Assembly: GCA_004555265.1 (NCBI GenBank)
Contig: SFIQ01000020.1
Location: 1 to 40,290 of the forward strand
Origin: Ruminococcus sp.
Lineage (GTDB): Bacteria; Bacillota; Clostridia; Oscillospirales; Acutalibacteraceae
Reading direction: 5' to 3'
Length of the DNA: 40,290 nucleotides
Position 1 is the stretch's first letter, and each line of letters begins with the position of its first letter. Of the stretch, positions 14,105-22,367 are shown piece after piece. A program made the position numbers and the translations under genes. The notes under the pieces were generated by a model. That model ran no database searches. It was not told the DNA's origin and saw only the letters and a list, made by a program, of their open reading frames with translations.

Positions 14105-15609
14105 GCACCCCGAAAACGCCAAAAGAAACAATTGTGATTGTCGGCGCAGGTCCTGCGGGCTTGACGGCAGGGTTGGAACTGTTGCGCACCGCGCCCGAAC
14201 GGTACGCTGTCACGATTTTGGAAGAAAGCGACACCGTCGGCGGCATTTCCAAAACCGTCAATGTGCACGGCAACCGTATGGATATGGGCGGCCACCGCTT
14301 TTTCTCAAAAAATGACCGCGTCAATGTGTTTTGGGAAAGCCTTTGCCCGTTGCAGGGCGCAACCCCGTCCGAACGAGAAAACGAAATGCTGCTGCGCAAA
14401 CGCGTGTCGCATATTTTTTATGACGGTAAATTTTTTGACTATCCCATCACCTTGCAGATGCCGACTTTTCGCAATCTCGGGCTTGTTCGCACCGTAAAAG
14501 CAGGGTGCGGCTACCTTGCCGCCGCCTGCCGCAAGCGCGACGAAACCTCGCTTGAAAATTTTTACATCAACCGGTTCGGCAAGCCTTTATACAAAATGTT
14601 TTTTGCGGATTATACGGCAAAAGTTTGGGGGCGCACCCCTGCGGAAATTTCCGCGGATTGGGGTGCACAGCGCGTCAAAGGCGTTTCGGTAAAAGAGGTG
14701 CTCAAAAATGCACTCGGCGGCAAAAAGAGCCAAGAAACCTCGCTTATAGAGCAGTTTAAATATCCGAAATACGGCCCCGGGCAGTTGTGGGAGACTGCGG
14801 CGGCGGAATTTCAGCGCCGCGGCGGCGAATTGCATTTCTCCGCGCGGGTGTGCGGGGTGCAAATCGAAAACGGACGTATTGTCAGCGTAACCGCCGAAAA
14901 AAACGGGGAAAAAGTCAACTATGCGTGCGATGCGTTGCTGTCCTCAATGCCGCTTTGCGACTTGCTTGCCGCTTTCCCCGAAAACACCGTGCCCGAAACG
15001 GTGCAAAGCATTGCGGCGGGGCTCCCGTACCGCGATTTTGTTACCGTAGGATTGCTGGTTGAAAAACTGGATTTGCGCGGCACATCGGCAGACGGTGCGC
15101 TTTTGCCCGACTGCTGGATTTATGTGCAGGAGCGCGCGGTGCATTTGGGCAGAGTGCAGATTTTTAACAATTGGTCGCCGTATATGGTCAAAGACGGCGC
15201 GCGTACCGTGTTCATCGGGGCGGAGTATTTTTGTACCGAGGGTGACGCGCTTTGGGTGCGAAACGACCGCGAATGGGCGCAGGCGGCGCTTGCGGATTTA
15301 CAGAAAATCGGGTTGATTGCTCAAAAAGCAACACTTTTGGATGTGCACTGTGAGCGGGTCAAAAAAGCATATCCCGCGTATTTTGATACATACCGCGATT
15401 TGCCGAAAGTCGTCGAATTTTTAAATGGGTTTCCGAATGTATACTGCATCGGCCGCAACGGACAGCATCGGTATAACAATATGGATCACTCCATGCTCAC
15501 GGCGTTTGAGGCGGTGCGCTGTATTTTGGAACACGATCCGGATAAAACCGCGCTTTGGGCGGTCAACAGCGAAGAACAATACCACGAAACAAAGGAGGGC
15601 GGCGCGTAA
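14101..15609 (+). CDS. FAD-dependent protein related to UDP-galactopyranose mutase / protoporphyrinogen oxidase
   Basis: This encodes 502 residues from a TTG start at 14101. A TAA lies in frame 9 bases upstream and GGAG about 12 bases before, so TTG is the only reasonable start. It overlaps the previous stop by 4 bases. The Rossmann motif VGAGPAGLTAG (G15, G17, G20) is followed by LEESDTVGGISKT and MDMGGHRFFSK, a pattern shared by UDP-galactopyranose mutases and amine-oxidase-like flavoproteins. The C-terminal GRNGQHRYNNMDHSML closes the FAD site. The UGM-like subgroup works on nucleotide sugars for surface polysaccharides, which would suit the cell-envelope context, but it is longer than classical UGM (about 370-390 residues). 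Exact reaction unknown. Confidence 0.75.
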   Translation: MSTPKTPKETIVIVGAGPAGLTAGLELLRTAPERYAVTILEESDTVGGISKTVNVHGNRMDMGGHRFFSKNDRVNVFWESLCPLQGATPSERENEMLLRKRVSHIFYDGKFFDYPITLQMPTFRNLGLVRTVKAGCGYLAAACRKRDETSLENFYINRFGKPLYKMFFADYTAKVWGRTPAEISADWGAQRVKGVSVKEVLKNALGGKKSQETSLIEQFKYPKYGPGQLWETAAAEFQRRGGELHFSARVCGVQIENGRIVSVTAEKNGEKVNYACDALLSSMPLCDLLAAFPENTVPETVQSIAAGLPYRDFVTVGLLVEKLDLRGTSADGALLPDCWIYVQERAVHLGRVQIFNNWSPYMVKDGARTVFIGAEYFCTEGDALWVRNDREWAQAALADLQKIGLIAQKATLLDVHCERVKKAYPAYFDTYRDLPKVVEFLNGFPNVYCIGRNGQHRYNNMDHSMLTAFEAVRCILEHDPDKTALWAVNSEEQYHETKEGGA

Positions 15610-15794
15610 TGGCAGAAAGCGCTTCGCGCTGTGATTTTTGCGCGTATTATGATTACGACGAAGAAGCGGAGCAGTATGTTTGCGAAATCGACCTGGACGA
15701 GGACGAAATGCTGAACTTTTTAAGCTTCAACACGCAAAGCTGCCCGTATTTTAACCCCTATGACGAATATAAAATTGTAGAAAAGCAAAATTGA
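15609..15794 (+). CDS. Small cysteine-containing protein, DUF6472-like
   Basis: This encodes 61 residues. The ATG at 15609 shares one base with the preceding TAA and has AGGAGG 10 bases upstream. The protein is strongly acidic and contains four cysteines: a CDFC pair at 8-11, one in EQYVCEID, and one in SCPYF. Conserved-looking aromatic residues surround them (AYYDYDEEAEQYVC, LSFNTQSCPYFNPYDEYK). The pattern resembles the DUF6472 family of Clostridia and could bind a zinc ion. There is no signal peptide or membrane segment. It is translationally coupled to the flavoprotein gene. Function unknown. Confidence 0.7.
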   Translation: MAESASRCDFCAYYDYDEEAEQYVCEIDLDEDEMLNFLSFNTQSCPYFNPYDEYKIVEKQN

Positions 15795-15822
15795 TTTTGA
15801 TAAAAATTGCGGAGGAATCGGT

Positions 15823-16539
15823 ATGGCACAAGAAAATAATGGGAACGAGCGCGTGCGCGCACAGCGGCAAAAAAATGCAGAGCGCATCGAAATTTTAGAG
15901 CGCTTTGTGGCGGCGGGGGTGGAAATCCCTTGCTTTGACGGTGTGATGATTGACTGCACCGTTACAATCGGCAAAGGCACAACCATTTTGCCGGGTACGA
16001 TTTTGCGCGGCGAAACCGCTGTCGGCGAAACCTGCGTGCTTGGGCCGAACACCTTGGTTGACAACAGCCAAATCGGCAACAATGTGTTGCTCAACAGCAC
16101 CCAATGCTATCAGTCCACGGTAAAAGACGGCGCAAACATCGGGCCGTTCGTGCACATTCGCCCAAATTCCGTGGTTGGCGAACAAGTGCATCTCGGCAAT
16201 TTTGTCGAGGTGAAAAATTCCACGATCGACACGGGCACAAAGGTGTCGCACTTAACCTATGTCGGCGACAGCGATGTCGGCAAAAAGGTCAATTTCGGTT
16301 GCGGTACGGTTACCGTCAACTACACCGGAAAGGCGAAGTTCCGCACAACGATAAAAGACAACGCCTTTATCGGCTGTAACACTAACTTGATCGCACCCGT
16401 CACCGTGGGCGAGGGGGCGTATACTGCGGCGGGCTCGACCATTACCGAAGATGTCCCGGCGGACGCTTTGGGCATAGCGCGTGCGCGGCAGATCAACAAA
16501 CCCGAATGGTGTCTGCATCGGAACGATGCAAAAAAATAA
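15823..16539 (+). CDS. Stand-alone GlmU acetyltransferase half (left-handed beta-helix)
   Basis: This encodes 238 residues with GGAGGA before the ATG. The whole protein is hexapeptide-repeat sequence collinear with the C-terminal domain of GlmU, which acetylates glucosamine-1-phosphate using acetyl-CoA. All acetyltransferase residues known from E. coli GlmU align at a constant offset of 220: R113, K131, H143, Y146, N157, N166 and K172 correspond to R333, K351, H363, Y366, N377, N386 and K392. The N-terminal uridylyltransferase domain is absent; the protein begins in the linker region (QKNAERIEILERFVAAGVEI). It sits just before pth and mfd, where full-length glmU lies in many Firmicutes. The first 25 residues are hydrophilic. 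It probably works with a separate uridylyltransferase. A relaxed sugar specificity is possible. Confidence 0.8.
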   Translation: MAQENNGNERVRAQRQKNAERIEILERFVAAGVEIPCFDGVMIDCTVTIGKGTTILPGTILRGETAVGETCVLGPNTLVDNSQIGNNVLLNSTQCYQSTVKDGANIGPFVHIRPNSVVGEQVHLGNFVEVKNSTIDTGTKVSHLTYVGDSDVGKKVNFGCGTVTVNYTGKAKFRTTIKDNAFIGCNTNLIAPVTVGEGAYTAAGSTITEDVPADALGIARARQINKPEWCLHRNDAKK

Positions 16540-16556
16540 ATTGCATTTTACAAGTT

Positions 16557-16588
16557 TTTGACTTGTGAAAATAGGATAAGAATACAAT
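16557..16588 (+). promoter_or_regulatory. Possible promoter of pth
   Basis: TTGACT (16557-16562), a 19-bp spacer and TACAAT (about 16582-16587) lie some 25 bases before the pth start. The spacer is longer than ideal. ACAAGT/ACTTGT arms overlap the -35 box. Confidence 0.35.
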
Positions 16589-16610
16589 CAAACCGAACGA
16601 GGGAGAACTT

Positions 16611-17219
16611 ATGTTATTCCAAAGAAAAACGCAAAGCCCGTCGGTCGGCGCACCTGAATTTCTCGTGGTGGGGCTCGGGAATCCCGATAAAAAGTACGCC
16701 TTCACCCGTCACAATTCGGGCTTTTTGTGCGTGGATATGCTGGCGGAAAAACACGGATTTACCGTGAAAAAATTAAAATTCAAGTCTTTGCTCGGCGACG
16801 CCGAAATCGGCGGGCACCGCTGTCTTGTGATGAAACCGCAAACCTATATGAATTTAAGCGGCGAGGCGGTGCGCGATGCGGCGCAATTTTATAAAATCCC
16901 GCCCGAGCGCATTGTGGTACTGTTTGACGATATTTCCTTAGATGTCGGCAAAATCCGTATCCGCCGTAAAGGCACGGACGGCGGGCACAACGGGATTAAA
17001 AATATCATTTATCATCTGAACAGCGATATGTTCCCGCGCATCAAAATCGGCGTGGGCAAAAAGTCGCACCCCGATTACGACCTTGCCGATTGGGTGTTGT
17101 CGGAATTCAAAAAAGACGAAGAAGCGCCGTTAAAAACCGCGCTCGAACACGCCTGCGCCGCACTCGAATTGCTGCTCGACGGCAAAATCGACGAGGCAAT
17201 GAACAAATATAATTCGTGA
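16611..17219 (+). CDS. pth: Peptidyl-tRNA hydrolase
   Basis: This encodes 202 residues, with GAGGGAG before the ATG. Pth releases tRNA from prematurely ended peptidyl-tRNA in the cytoplasm and is essential in most bacteria. Family motifs are complete: GLGNPDKKY (N24), the catalytic histidine H34 in TRHNSGF, KPQTYMNLSG (N81), the acidic pair in LFDDISLDVG (D106/D107), and the RRKGTDGGHNGIKNI strand-helix region. About 14 extra residues precede the usual start of the fold, and the ribosome site supports this longer start. It is followed by a repeat-filled gap and then mfd, the usual Firmicutes order pth-mfd. Confidence 0.95.
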   Translation: MLFQRKTQSPSVGAPEFLVVGLGNPDKKYAFTRHNSGFLCVDMLAEKHGFTVKKLKFKSLLGDAEIGGHRCLVMKPQTYMNLSGEAVRDAAQFYKIPPERIVVLFDDISLDVGKIRIRRKGTDGGHNGIKNIIYHLNSDMFPRIKIGVGKKSHPDYDLADWVLSEFKKDEEAPLKTALEHACAALELLLDGKIDEAMNKYNS

Positions 17220-17759
17220 TGCTTGCCGTTGACCGCCCGTACGAAGTTTCGTTGGCAAGGATTAAAAAATGAAATTTTTATTTAGATTAGCGGCGTAGCC
17301 GCAACCCTTGTACGCCTCCCTCTGGGAGGGAGGTGGCACGCGCAAAGCGCGTGACGGAGGGAGAGAGGAAATATCTGCTTGTTTCTCTCCCCCAGTCAAA
17401 TGCTGTGCATTTGACAGCCTTGCCCTCTCGCGGTACCCGATTTTGTTTACGGCTTGGAGCGCCGAACAAAATCGACCGCTTCGCCCACAAATGTTCCCTT
17501 TTTCGACATCGCATTTTGTCGGGCGAACACAGTTCTCCCCTACGAATTGTAGGGAACGACCTCAGTGTCGTTCCGTCAAAAACCATAAAATCCACGGGCG
17601 GCCGAGGTCGACCGCCCCTACAACGGGTCGTCGAGACGCCGCCCCCTACAACTGTTTCTCTCCCTCCGGCTTTCAGGAAATGAGAGAAAATCTCTACAAT
17701 CTCCCTCCGTCACGCGCTTTGCGCGTGCCACCTCCCTCCCAGAGGGAGGAATATAAGGA
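17220..17759. repeat. Repeat-filled gap between pth and mfd
   Basis: No gene is seen. It contains a perfect 50-bp inverted repeat (17315-17364 with 17700-17749) of family C, the palindromic module CCCAGTCAAATGC/GCATTTGACAG (about 17390-17420), and GTAGGGGAGAACTGTGTTCGCCC-like arms on the minus strand near 17520-17545. A family A composite lies at 17549-17622 (GTAGGGAACGACC... to ...CCGCCCCTAC). The reading frames of about 100-160 codons across it follow the repeats, have no ribosome site and show no protein-like composition. Confidence 0.85.
17315..17749. repeat. Segment bounded by a perfect 50-bp inverted repeat
   Basis: The bases 17315-17364 and the reverse complement of 17700-17749 are identical. 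Each arm carries CCTCCCTC, GGGAGGGAGG and an inner CACGCGC/GCGCGTG hairpin. The right arm ends in GGGAGG, 10 bases before the TTG start of mfd, and appears to serve as its ribosome-binding site. Confidence 0.9.
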
Positions 17760-20700
17760 TTGCGGCTGTCCGGATTCAGAGAACCGCTGAAAACCGCCTC
17801 GGAATTTCGCAGTTTGCAGACCGCTGTTGCAAAACACCGTCTGCCGCTCGGCGTTTTGGGGCTTTCGCCGATTCACAAAGCACATATTATTGATATGCTT
17901 TGCGGCAATCTATCGAAAAAAGCACTTGTTGTTTTGCCCGATGAGGCAAGTGCAACCAAATTGGTTGCAGATTTGCAAACCTTCGGGCTTTCTGCTGCGG
18001 TGTACCCCGAACGCGAGTTCATTTTCAATACCGCCGCCGAAATCCGTTCTCACGAATACGAGCAAAAACGCTTGCAGGCGCTCACGGGGCTTTTGTCGGG
18101 CGCGGTGCAGGTGGTGGCGTGCTCGGTTTCCGCCGCGATGCAACGCACGGTACCGCCCGAAGATTTGCGCCGCCGCGCCGTAACCGTCAAAACGGGGGCA
18201 GACATCAAAATGCAAGACCTTGTAACGGCTCTGCTTGAAAACGGCTATACGCGCTGTGATATGGTCGAGGGCGTCGGGCAGTTTTCTTTGCGCGGCGGCA
18301 TCCTCGATTTGTTCACAACGGGCGAAGAAAACCCAATCCGCATGGAATTTTTCGGCGACACGGTGGAAACGATGTCCTATTTTGATTTACAAAGCCAGCG
18401 CCGCCACGAACGGCTCGACGAATTTTCGTTAATGCCTTCCACCGAAATTTTGTTCCCAAGCGATACGGTTTTGCTTGAAAAAATCGAAGCGCTCTCAAAA
18501 ACCTTAAAGGGCAAGCACGCCGCAAAGCAAAGGGAAATGCTGTTTGCTGACATCGACCGTTTAAAAAGCGGCGTAAAATTAAACTCTGCGGACAAATATC
18601 TGCCGCTTGCCTACGAAACGGAGCAGACAATTTTTGACTACGCCGACGATAACACAATTTTGTGCGTTTGTGAAAGCGCAAACTGCAAGGAACGCGCCGC
18701 CGCTTCCCAAAAACTTTTAAATGAGGAAATCAAAGAACTGTTGGAGGAGGGCACGCTTTGCAAGGGGTTAGATAAATTTTGTCTAACCACTGCCGAGCTG
18801 TTCCGCGCGTATGAACAGCACGGCGCGCTGTATATGGATAATTTCGCGCGCGGTAGTTTTGACACGCCCGTGAAAGAGCTGATCACCTTTACCGCCACGC
18901 AATTGCCCGGCTGGAACGGCAAATTAGATGTGCTGTTAGAGGACTTACAGCCGATTTTGCAAAAGGACGCCATCGCGGTGGTGTTCGGCGGGACGGAAAA
19001 ATCGGCAAAAACCCTGGCAGAGGATTTGGAAAGCGAGGAACTGCCCGCGCTGTATTTCCCCGTTATCCCTAACGTTTTCCCGAAAGGGCGCGTGACGGTG
19101 CTCCCGGGCACGCTGTCCTACGGGTTTGCCTATCCGCACGAAAAATTCTATGTCTACACGTATACGCGCGCCGCTGTGCAGGCGAAGCGCAAACGCCATG
19201 CCGCCTTTAAACAGGGGCAGGGCTTACATTCGCTTGACGAACTGCACAAGGGCGATTATGTGGTGCACGCCGCGCACGGTATCGGTGTGTTTGACGGCAT
19301 TCAAAAGTTAGAAGTCGGCAAAATCACCAAGGATTATATCAAAATTCGCTATGCCAAAAGCGATGTGCTGTATGTGCCCGTCACACAACTCGATTTGGTG
19401 TCGAAATATATCGGCCCGCATGAGGAAAACGGCAGAACAGTCAAATTAAACCGCATCGGCGGCAAGGAATGGGAAAAAACCCGTTCGCGCGTGCGCACGG
19501 CGGTCAAGGATATGGCAGACCAGCTTATCGCTCTCTATGCCAAACGCCAAAACACCGCGGGCTATGCGTTTTCGCCGGATATGGATATGCAAAGTGACTT
19601 TGAGCGCCGCTTCCCGTATGACGAAACCGCCGACCAGTTGCGCGCGATTGACGAAATCAAGGGCGATATGGAAAAACCTTACCCAATGGATCGTCTGCTT
19701 TGCGGTGATGTGGGCTTCGGCAAAACCGAAGTCGCACTGCGCGCGGCGTTCAAATGCGCGGCGGACGGCAAGCAGTGCGCCATTTTGGTGCCGACCACGA
19801 TTTTGGCGCTCCAACATTACCGCACGATATTAAACCGCTTTGAGGGCTTCCCCATCAACACCGAAATGCTTTCGCGGTTCCGCACACCGCGCCAACAGGC
19901 GGCGATTTTAAAGGATTTGCGCTGTGGGAATATCGACATTCTCGTCGGCACGCACCGTCTTGTTTCCAAAGATGTGCAGTTTAAGGATTTAGGATTGCTG
20001 ATTGTCGATGAAGAACAGCGGTTCGGTGTGGCGCAAAAAGAAAAACTCAAAGAATTGTTTCCGACGGTCGATGTTTTAACGCTTTCAGCAACACCCATTC
20101 CGCGCACGCTCAATATGGCGATGACGGGCATTCGCGATATGTCGGTGATTGAAGAAGCCCCGCAAGACCGCTACCCCGTGCAGACCTATGTTTTGGAATA
20201 CGATATGGGTGTGCTGTTGCAGGCAATGGAAAAGGAATTGCGCCGCGGCGGGCAGGTATATTTTTTGCACAACCGCGTCGAATCCATTGACAAGCGCGCG
20301 GCAGAGATTGCCGAATTGCTCCCCGAGGCGCGCATCGCCGTGGCACACGGCAAAATGGGGGAGGAGGAACTCGGCGACATTTGGCGGCGGCTGTTGGAGG
20401 GTGAAATTGACATTCTCGTCTGCACCACGATTATTGAAACAGGCGTGGATGTGCCCAACTGCAACACGCTGATTATTGAAGATGCCGACAAATTGGGACT
20501 TGCCCAACTCCACCAAATCCGCGGGCGCGTCGGCAGAAGTGCCCGCCGCGCGAGTGCGTATTTTACCTTTACGCGCGGCAAAGAGCTTTCCGAAATCGCA
20601 AACCGCCGTTTGTCTGCCATTCGCGAATACACCGAATTCGGTTCGGGCTTTAAAATTGCGATGCGTGACCTTGAAATCCGCGGCGCGGGGAATGTTTTGG

Positions 20701-21236
20701 GCGCGCAACAGCACGGCCATATGGAAGCGGTCGGGTACGATATGTACTTGCAACTGTTGGGCGAAGCCGTCAGCGAAGAAAAAGGCGAGAAAAACCCCTT
20801 ACAGCAAAAAGAGTGCCTAATTGATATGCAAATCGACGCGCATATTCCCGAAACCTATATTGATACGGTCGGCCAGCGCCTTTCGGTCTACCGCCGTATT
20901 GCCGACATCCGAAGCGGGGAGGACGCGGCGGATGTACGCGACGAACTGCGCGACCGTTACGGCGAAATCCCGCGCTCGGTTGAGGGCTTGATTGACATTT
21001 CGCTCCTGCGCAACACCGCGTCCGCAAAAGGGATTTACGAAATCGGGCAAAAAGGGCAAAGCGTGCTTTTGTATGTACACGAAATGGATACTTCCATGGT
21101 GCTCAACCTTTCGGGTGCGATGCGCGGCAGAGTTTCGGTTGCCGACTTCGGCAAAAAGCATATCGCCGTGAAAATCGCGGACAATCAAATGCCGCTGGAT
21201 ACTTTAAAAGAAGTGTTTGGATATTTCACGAATTGA
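17760..21236 (+). CDS. mfd: Transcription-repair coupling factor Mfd
   Basis: This encodes 1158 residues, the normal Mfd length. Mfd removes stalled RNA polymerase from damaged DNA and recruits UvrA. Domain order is standard: UvrB-like region (about 1-340, with GLSPIHKAHIIDML and MVEGVGQFSLRGGILDLF); CarD-like RNA polymerase interaction domain near 488-555 (LHKGDYVVHAAHGIGVFDGI); and superfamily 2 translocase with Walker A GDVGFGKTEVALR near 648, DEEQ near 750, SATPIPRT, and HQIRGRVGRS. The C-terminal TRCF domain covers about 1000-1150. The start is TTG at 17760; GGAGG supplied by an inverted-repeat arm is 10 bases upstream, and no in-frame ATG lies near the N terminus of the conserved region. 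Confidence 0.95.
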   Translation: MRLSGFREPLKTASEFRSLQTAVAKHRLPLGVLGLSPIHKAHIIDMLCGNLSKKALVVLPDEASATKLVADLQTFGLSAAVYPEREFIFNTAAEIRSHEYEQKRLQALTGLLSGAVQVVACSVSAAMQRTVPPEDLRRRAVTVKTGADIKMQDLVTALLENGYTRCDMVEGVGQFSLRGGILDLFTTGEENPIRMEFFGDTVETMSYFDLQSQRRHERLDEFSLMPSTEILFPSDTVLLEKIEALSKTLKGKHAAKQREMLFADIDRLKSGVKLNSADKYLPLAYETEQTIFDYADDNTILCVCESANCKERAAASQKLLNEEIKELLEEGTLCKGLDKFCLTTAELFRAYEQHGALYMDNFARGSFDTPVKELITFTATQLPGWNGKLDVLLEDLQPILQKDAIAVVFGGTEKSAKTLAEDLESEELPALYFPVIPNVFPKGRVTVLPGTLSYGFAYPHEKFYVYTYTRAAVQAKRKRHAAFKQGQGLHSLDELHKGDYVVHAAHGIGVFDGIQKLEVGKITKDYIKIRYAKSDVLYVPVTQLDLVSKYIGPHEENGRTVKLNRIGGKEWEKTRSRVRTAVKDMADQLIALYAKRQNTAGYAFSPDMDMQSDFERRFPYDETADQLRAIDEIKGDMEKPYPMDRLLCGDVGFGKTEVALRAAFKCAADGKQCAILVPTTILALQHYRTILNRFEGFPINTEMLSRFRTPRQQAAILKDLRCGNIDILVGTHRLVSKDVQFKDLGLLIVDEEQRFGVAQKEKLKELFPTVDVLTLSATPIPRTLNMAMTGIRDMSVIEEAPQDRYPVQTYVLEYDMGVLLQAMEKELRRGGQVYFLHNRVESIDKRAAEIAELLPEARIAVAHGKMGEEELGDIWRRLLEGEIDILVCTTIIETGVDVPNCNTLIIEDADKLGLAQLHQIRGRVGRSARRASAYFTFTRGKELSEIANRRLSAIREYTEFGSGFKIAMRDLEIRGAGNVLGAQQHGHMEAVGYDMYLQLLGEAVSEEKGEKNPLQQKECLIDMQIDAHIPETYIDTVGQRLSVYRRIADIRSGEDAADVRDELRDRYGEIPRSVEGLIDISLLRNTASAKGIYEIGQKGQSVLLYVHEMDTSMVLNLSGAMRGRVSVADFGKKHIAVKIADNQMPLDTLKEVFGYFTN

Positions 21237-21245
21237 GGTCTTTCT

Positions 21246-22367
21246 ATGAAAATCGTAGTGGCTCCGGACGCGTTTAAGGATTGCTTATCTGCCAAAGGGG
21301 TCTGTACCGCGCTTCAAAACGGCATTTTCAAAGCAATCCCCACCGCCGAGGTCTTTTGCGTACCGCTTGCCGACGGCGGCGAGGGCACGGCGGATTGTTT
21401 TGCGGCGGCAACCGACGGCAAACGCGTTTCGGTACAGGTACAAAATGCCTACGGCGCGCCGAAAACGGCGCAGTATATTCTCTCTGCCGACCGAAAAACC
21501 GCCCTTGTGGAAATGGCACAGGCGTCGGGCATACAGGGGATAGACAAAAATTGTCTACATACAAAATACGCCTCTACTTACGGCACGGGCGAACTGATTT
21601 TGCACGCGGTAAGGAACGGTGCCGCGCATATTATTGTCGGCTTGGGCGGCAGTGCCACCACCGACGGCGGTATGGGGGCGCTTGCGGCGCTCGGCGTGCG
21701 GTTTTTGGATGTGTTCGGCAAAGAACTTCCGCCCGTCGGCGCGCATATGGAAAAAGTCGCGGCAATCGAAGTGCCGAAAAGCCCGATTTTTCAAGGCGAA
21801 ATTCGATTTACATACGCCTGTGATGTGCAAAATCCGTTTTTCGGCGAAACGGGCGCGGCGTTTGTGTTTGCACGCCAAAAAGGAGCAACCGATGCGGAGA
21901 TTGCGGAATTGGACAGCGGACTTCGCAATTTGGCGGCGCAGTACAAGGCTGCGTTTCACCGCGACATTGAAAAAGTGCCCGCGATGGGCGCGGCAGGCGG
22001 ACTTTGCGGCGGACTGTTTGCCGCGTTCGGCGGCACGGTGCAAAGCGGATTTGAAATGCTGGCGGATTTGACCGATTTGGATCGAAAAATTGCCGCGGCG
22101 GATTTGGTTTTGACGGGTGAGGGACGCACGGACCGCCAAACCGCGTTTGGTAAACTCCCTGCGCGCGTAACAATGCACGCCGCAAAACACGGCGTGCCGT
22201 GCGTGCTGATTTCAGGCGATATTGCACCCGATTTTGATGCGGCGACAGCGGGGTTTGCGGCGGCGATTGCACTGAAAACCCCCGAAATGCCCGTCGCCGA
22301 TTCCATTGCGCACGCAAAAGAATTGTTGGCGCGCGCGGCATACACCTATTTGCAAGCGCAAAAATAA
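21246..22367 (+). CDS. glxK: Glycerate kinase (GlxK type)
   Basis: This encodes 373 residues and starts 9 bases after mfd with GAGG before the ATG. The opening MKIVVAPDAFKDCLSAKGVC and the motif PLADGGEGTADCF are signatures of the glycerate kinase family (PF02595). So are GLGGSATTDGGMGALAALG and LVLTGEGRTDRQTAFGK. Members phosphorylate D-glycerate with ATP, mostly to 2-phosphoglycerate, feeding serine or glyoxylate carbon into glycolysis. Length is normal and the protein is soluble. No other glycerate-pathway gene is nearby, so its placement after mfd seems a matter of cotranscription only. Confidence 0.93.
   Translation: MKIVVAPDAFKDCLSAKGVCTALQNGIFKAIPTAEVFCVPLADGGEGTADCFAAATDGKRVSVQVQNAYGAPKTAQYILSADRKTALVEMAQASGIQGIDKNCLHTKYASTYGTGELILHAVRNGAAHIIVGLGGSATTDGGMGALAALGVRFLDVFGKELPPVGAHMEKVAAIEVPKSPIFQGEIRFTYACDVQNPFFGETGAAFVFARQKGATDAEIAELDSGLRNLAAQYKAAFHRDIEKVPAMGAAGGLCGGLFAAFGGTVQSGFEMLADLTDLDRKIAAADLVLTGEGRTDRQTAFGKLPARVTMHAAKHGVPCVLISGDIAPDFDAATAGFAAAIALKTPEMPVADSIAHAKELLARAAYTYLQAQK

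Noticed and set aside
15823..16539. GlmU-like gene as a decayed pseudogene
   Set aside because: It has its own ribosome site, is open throughout and keeps every acetyltransferase residue, so it is an intact shorter protein.
17220..17759. Possible insertion sequence, because of its 50-bp inverted ends
   Set aside because: Too short for a transposase, no coding region inside and no obvious target duplication. It is kept as a repeat-bounded segment.
17308..17790. 160-codon plus-strand frame through the pth-mfd gap
   Set aside because: It follows the inverted repeats and family A unit, has no Shine-Dalgarno and runs into mfd in another frame.
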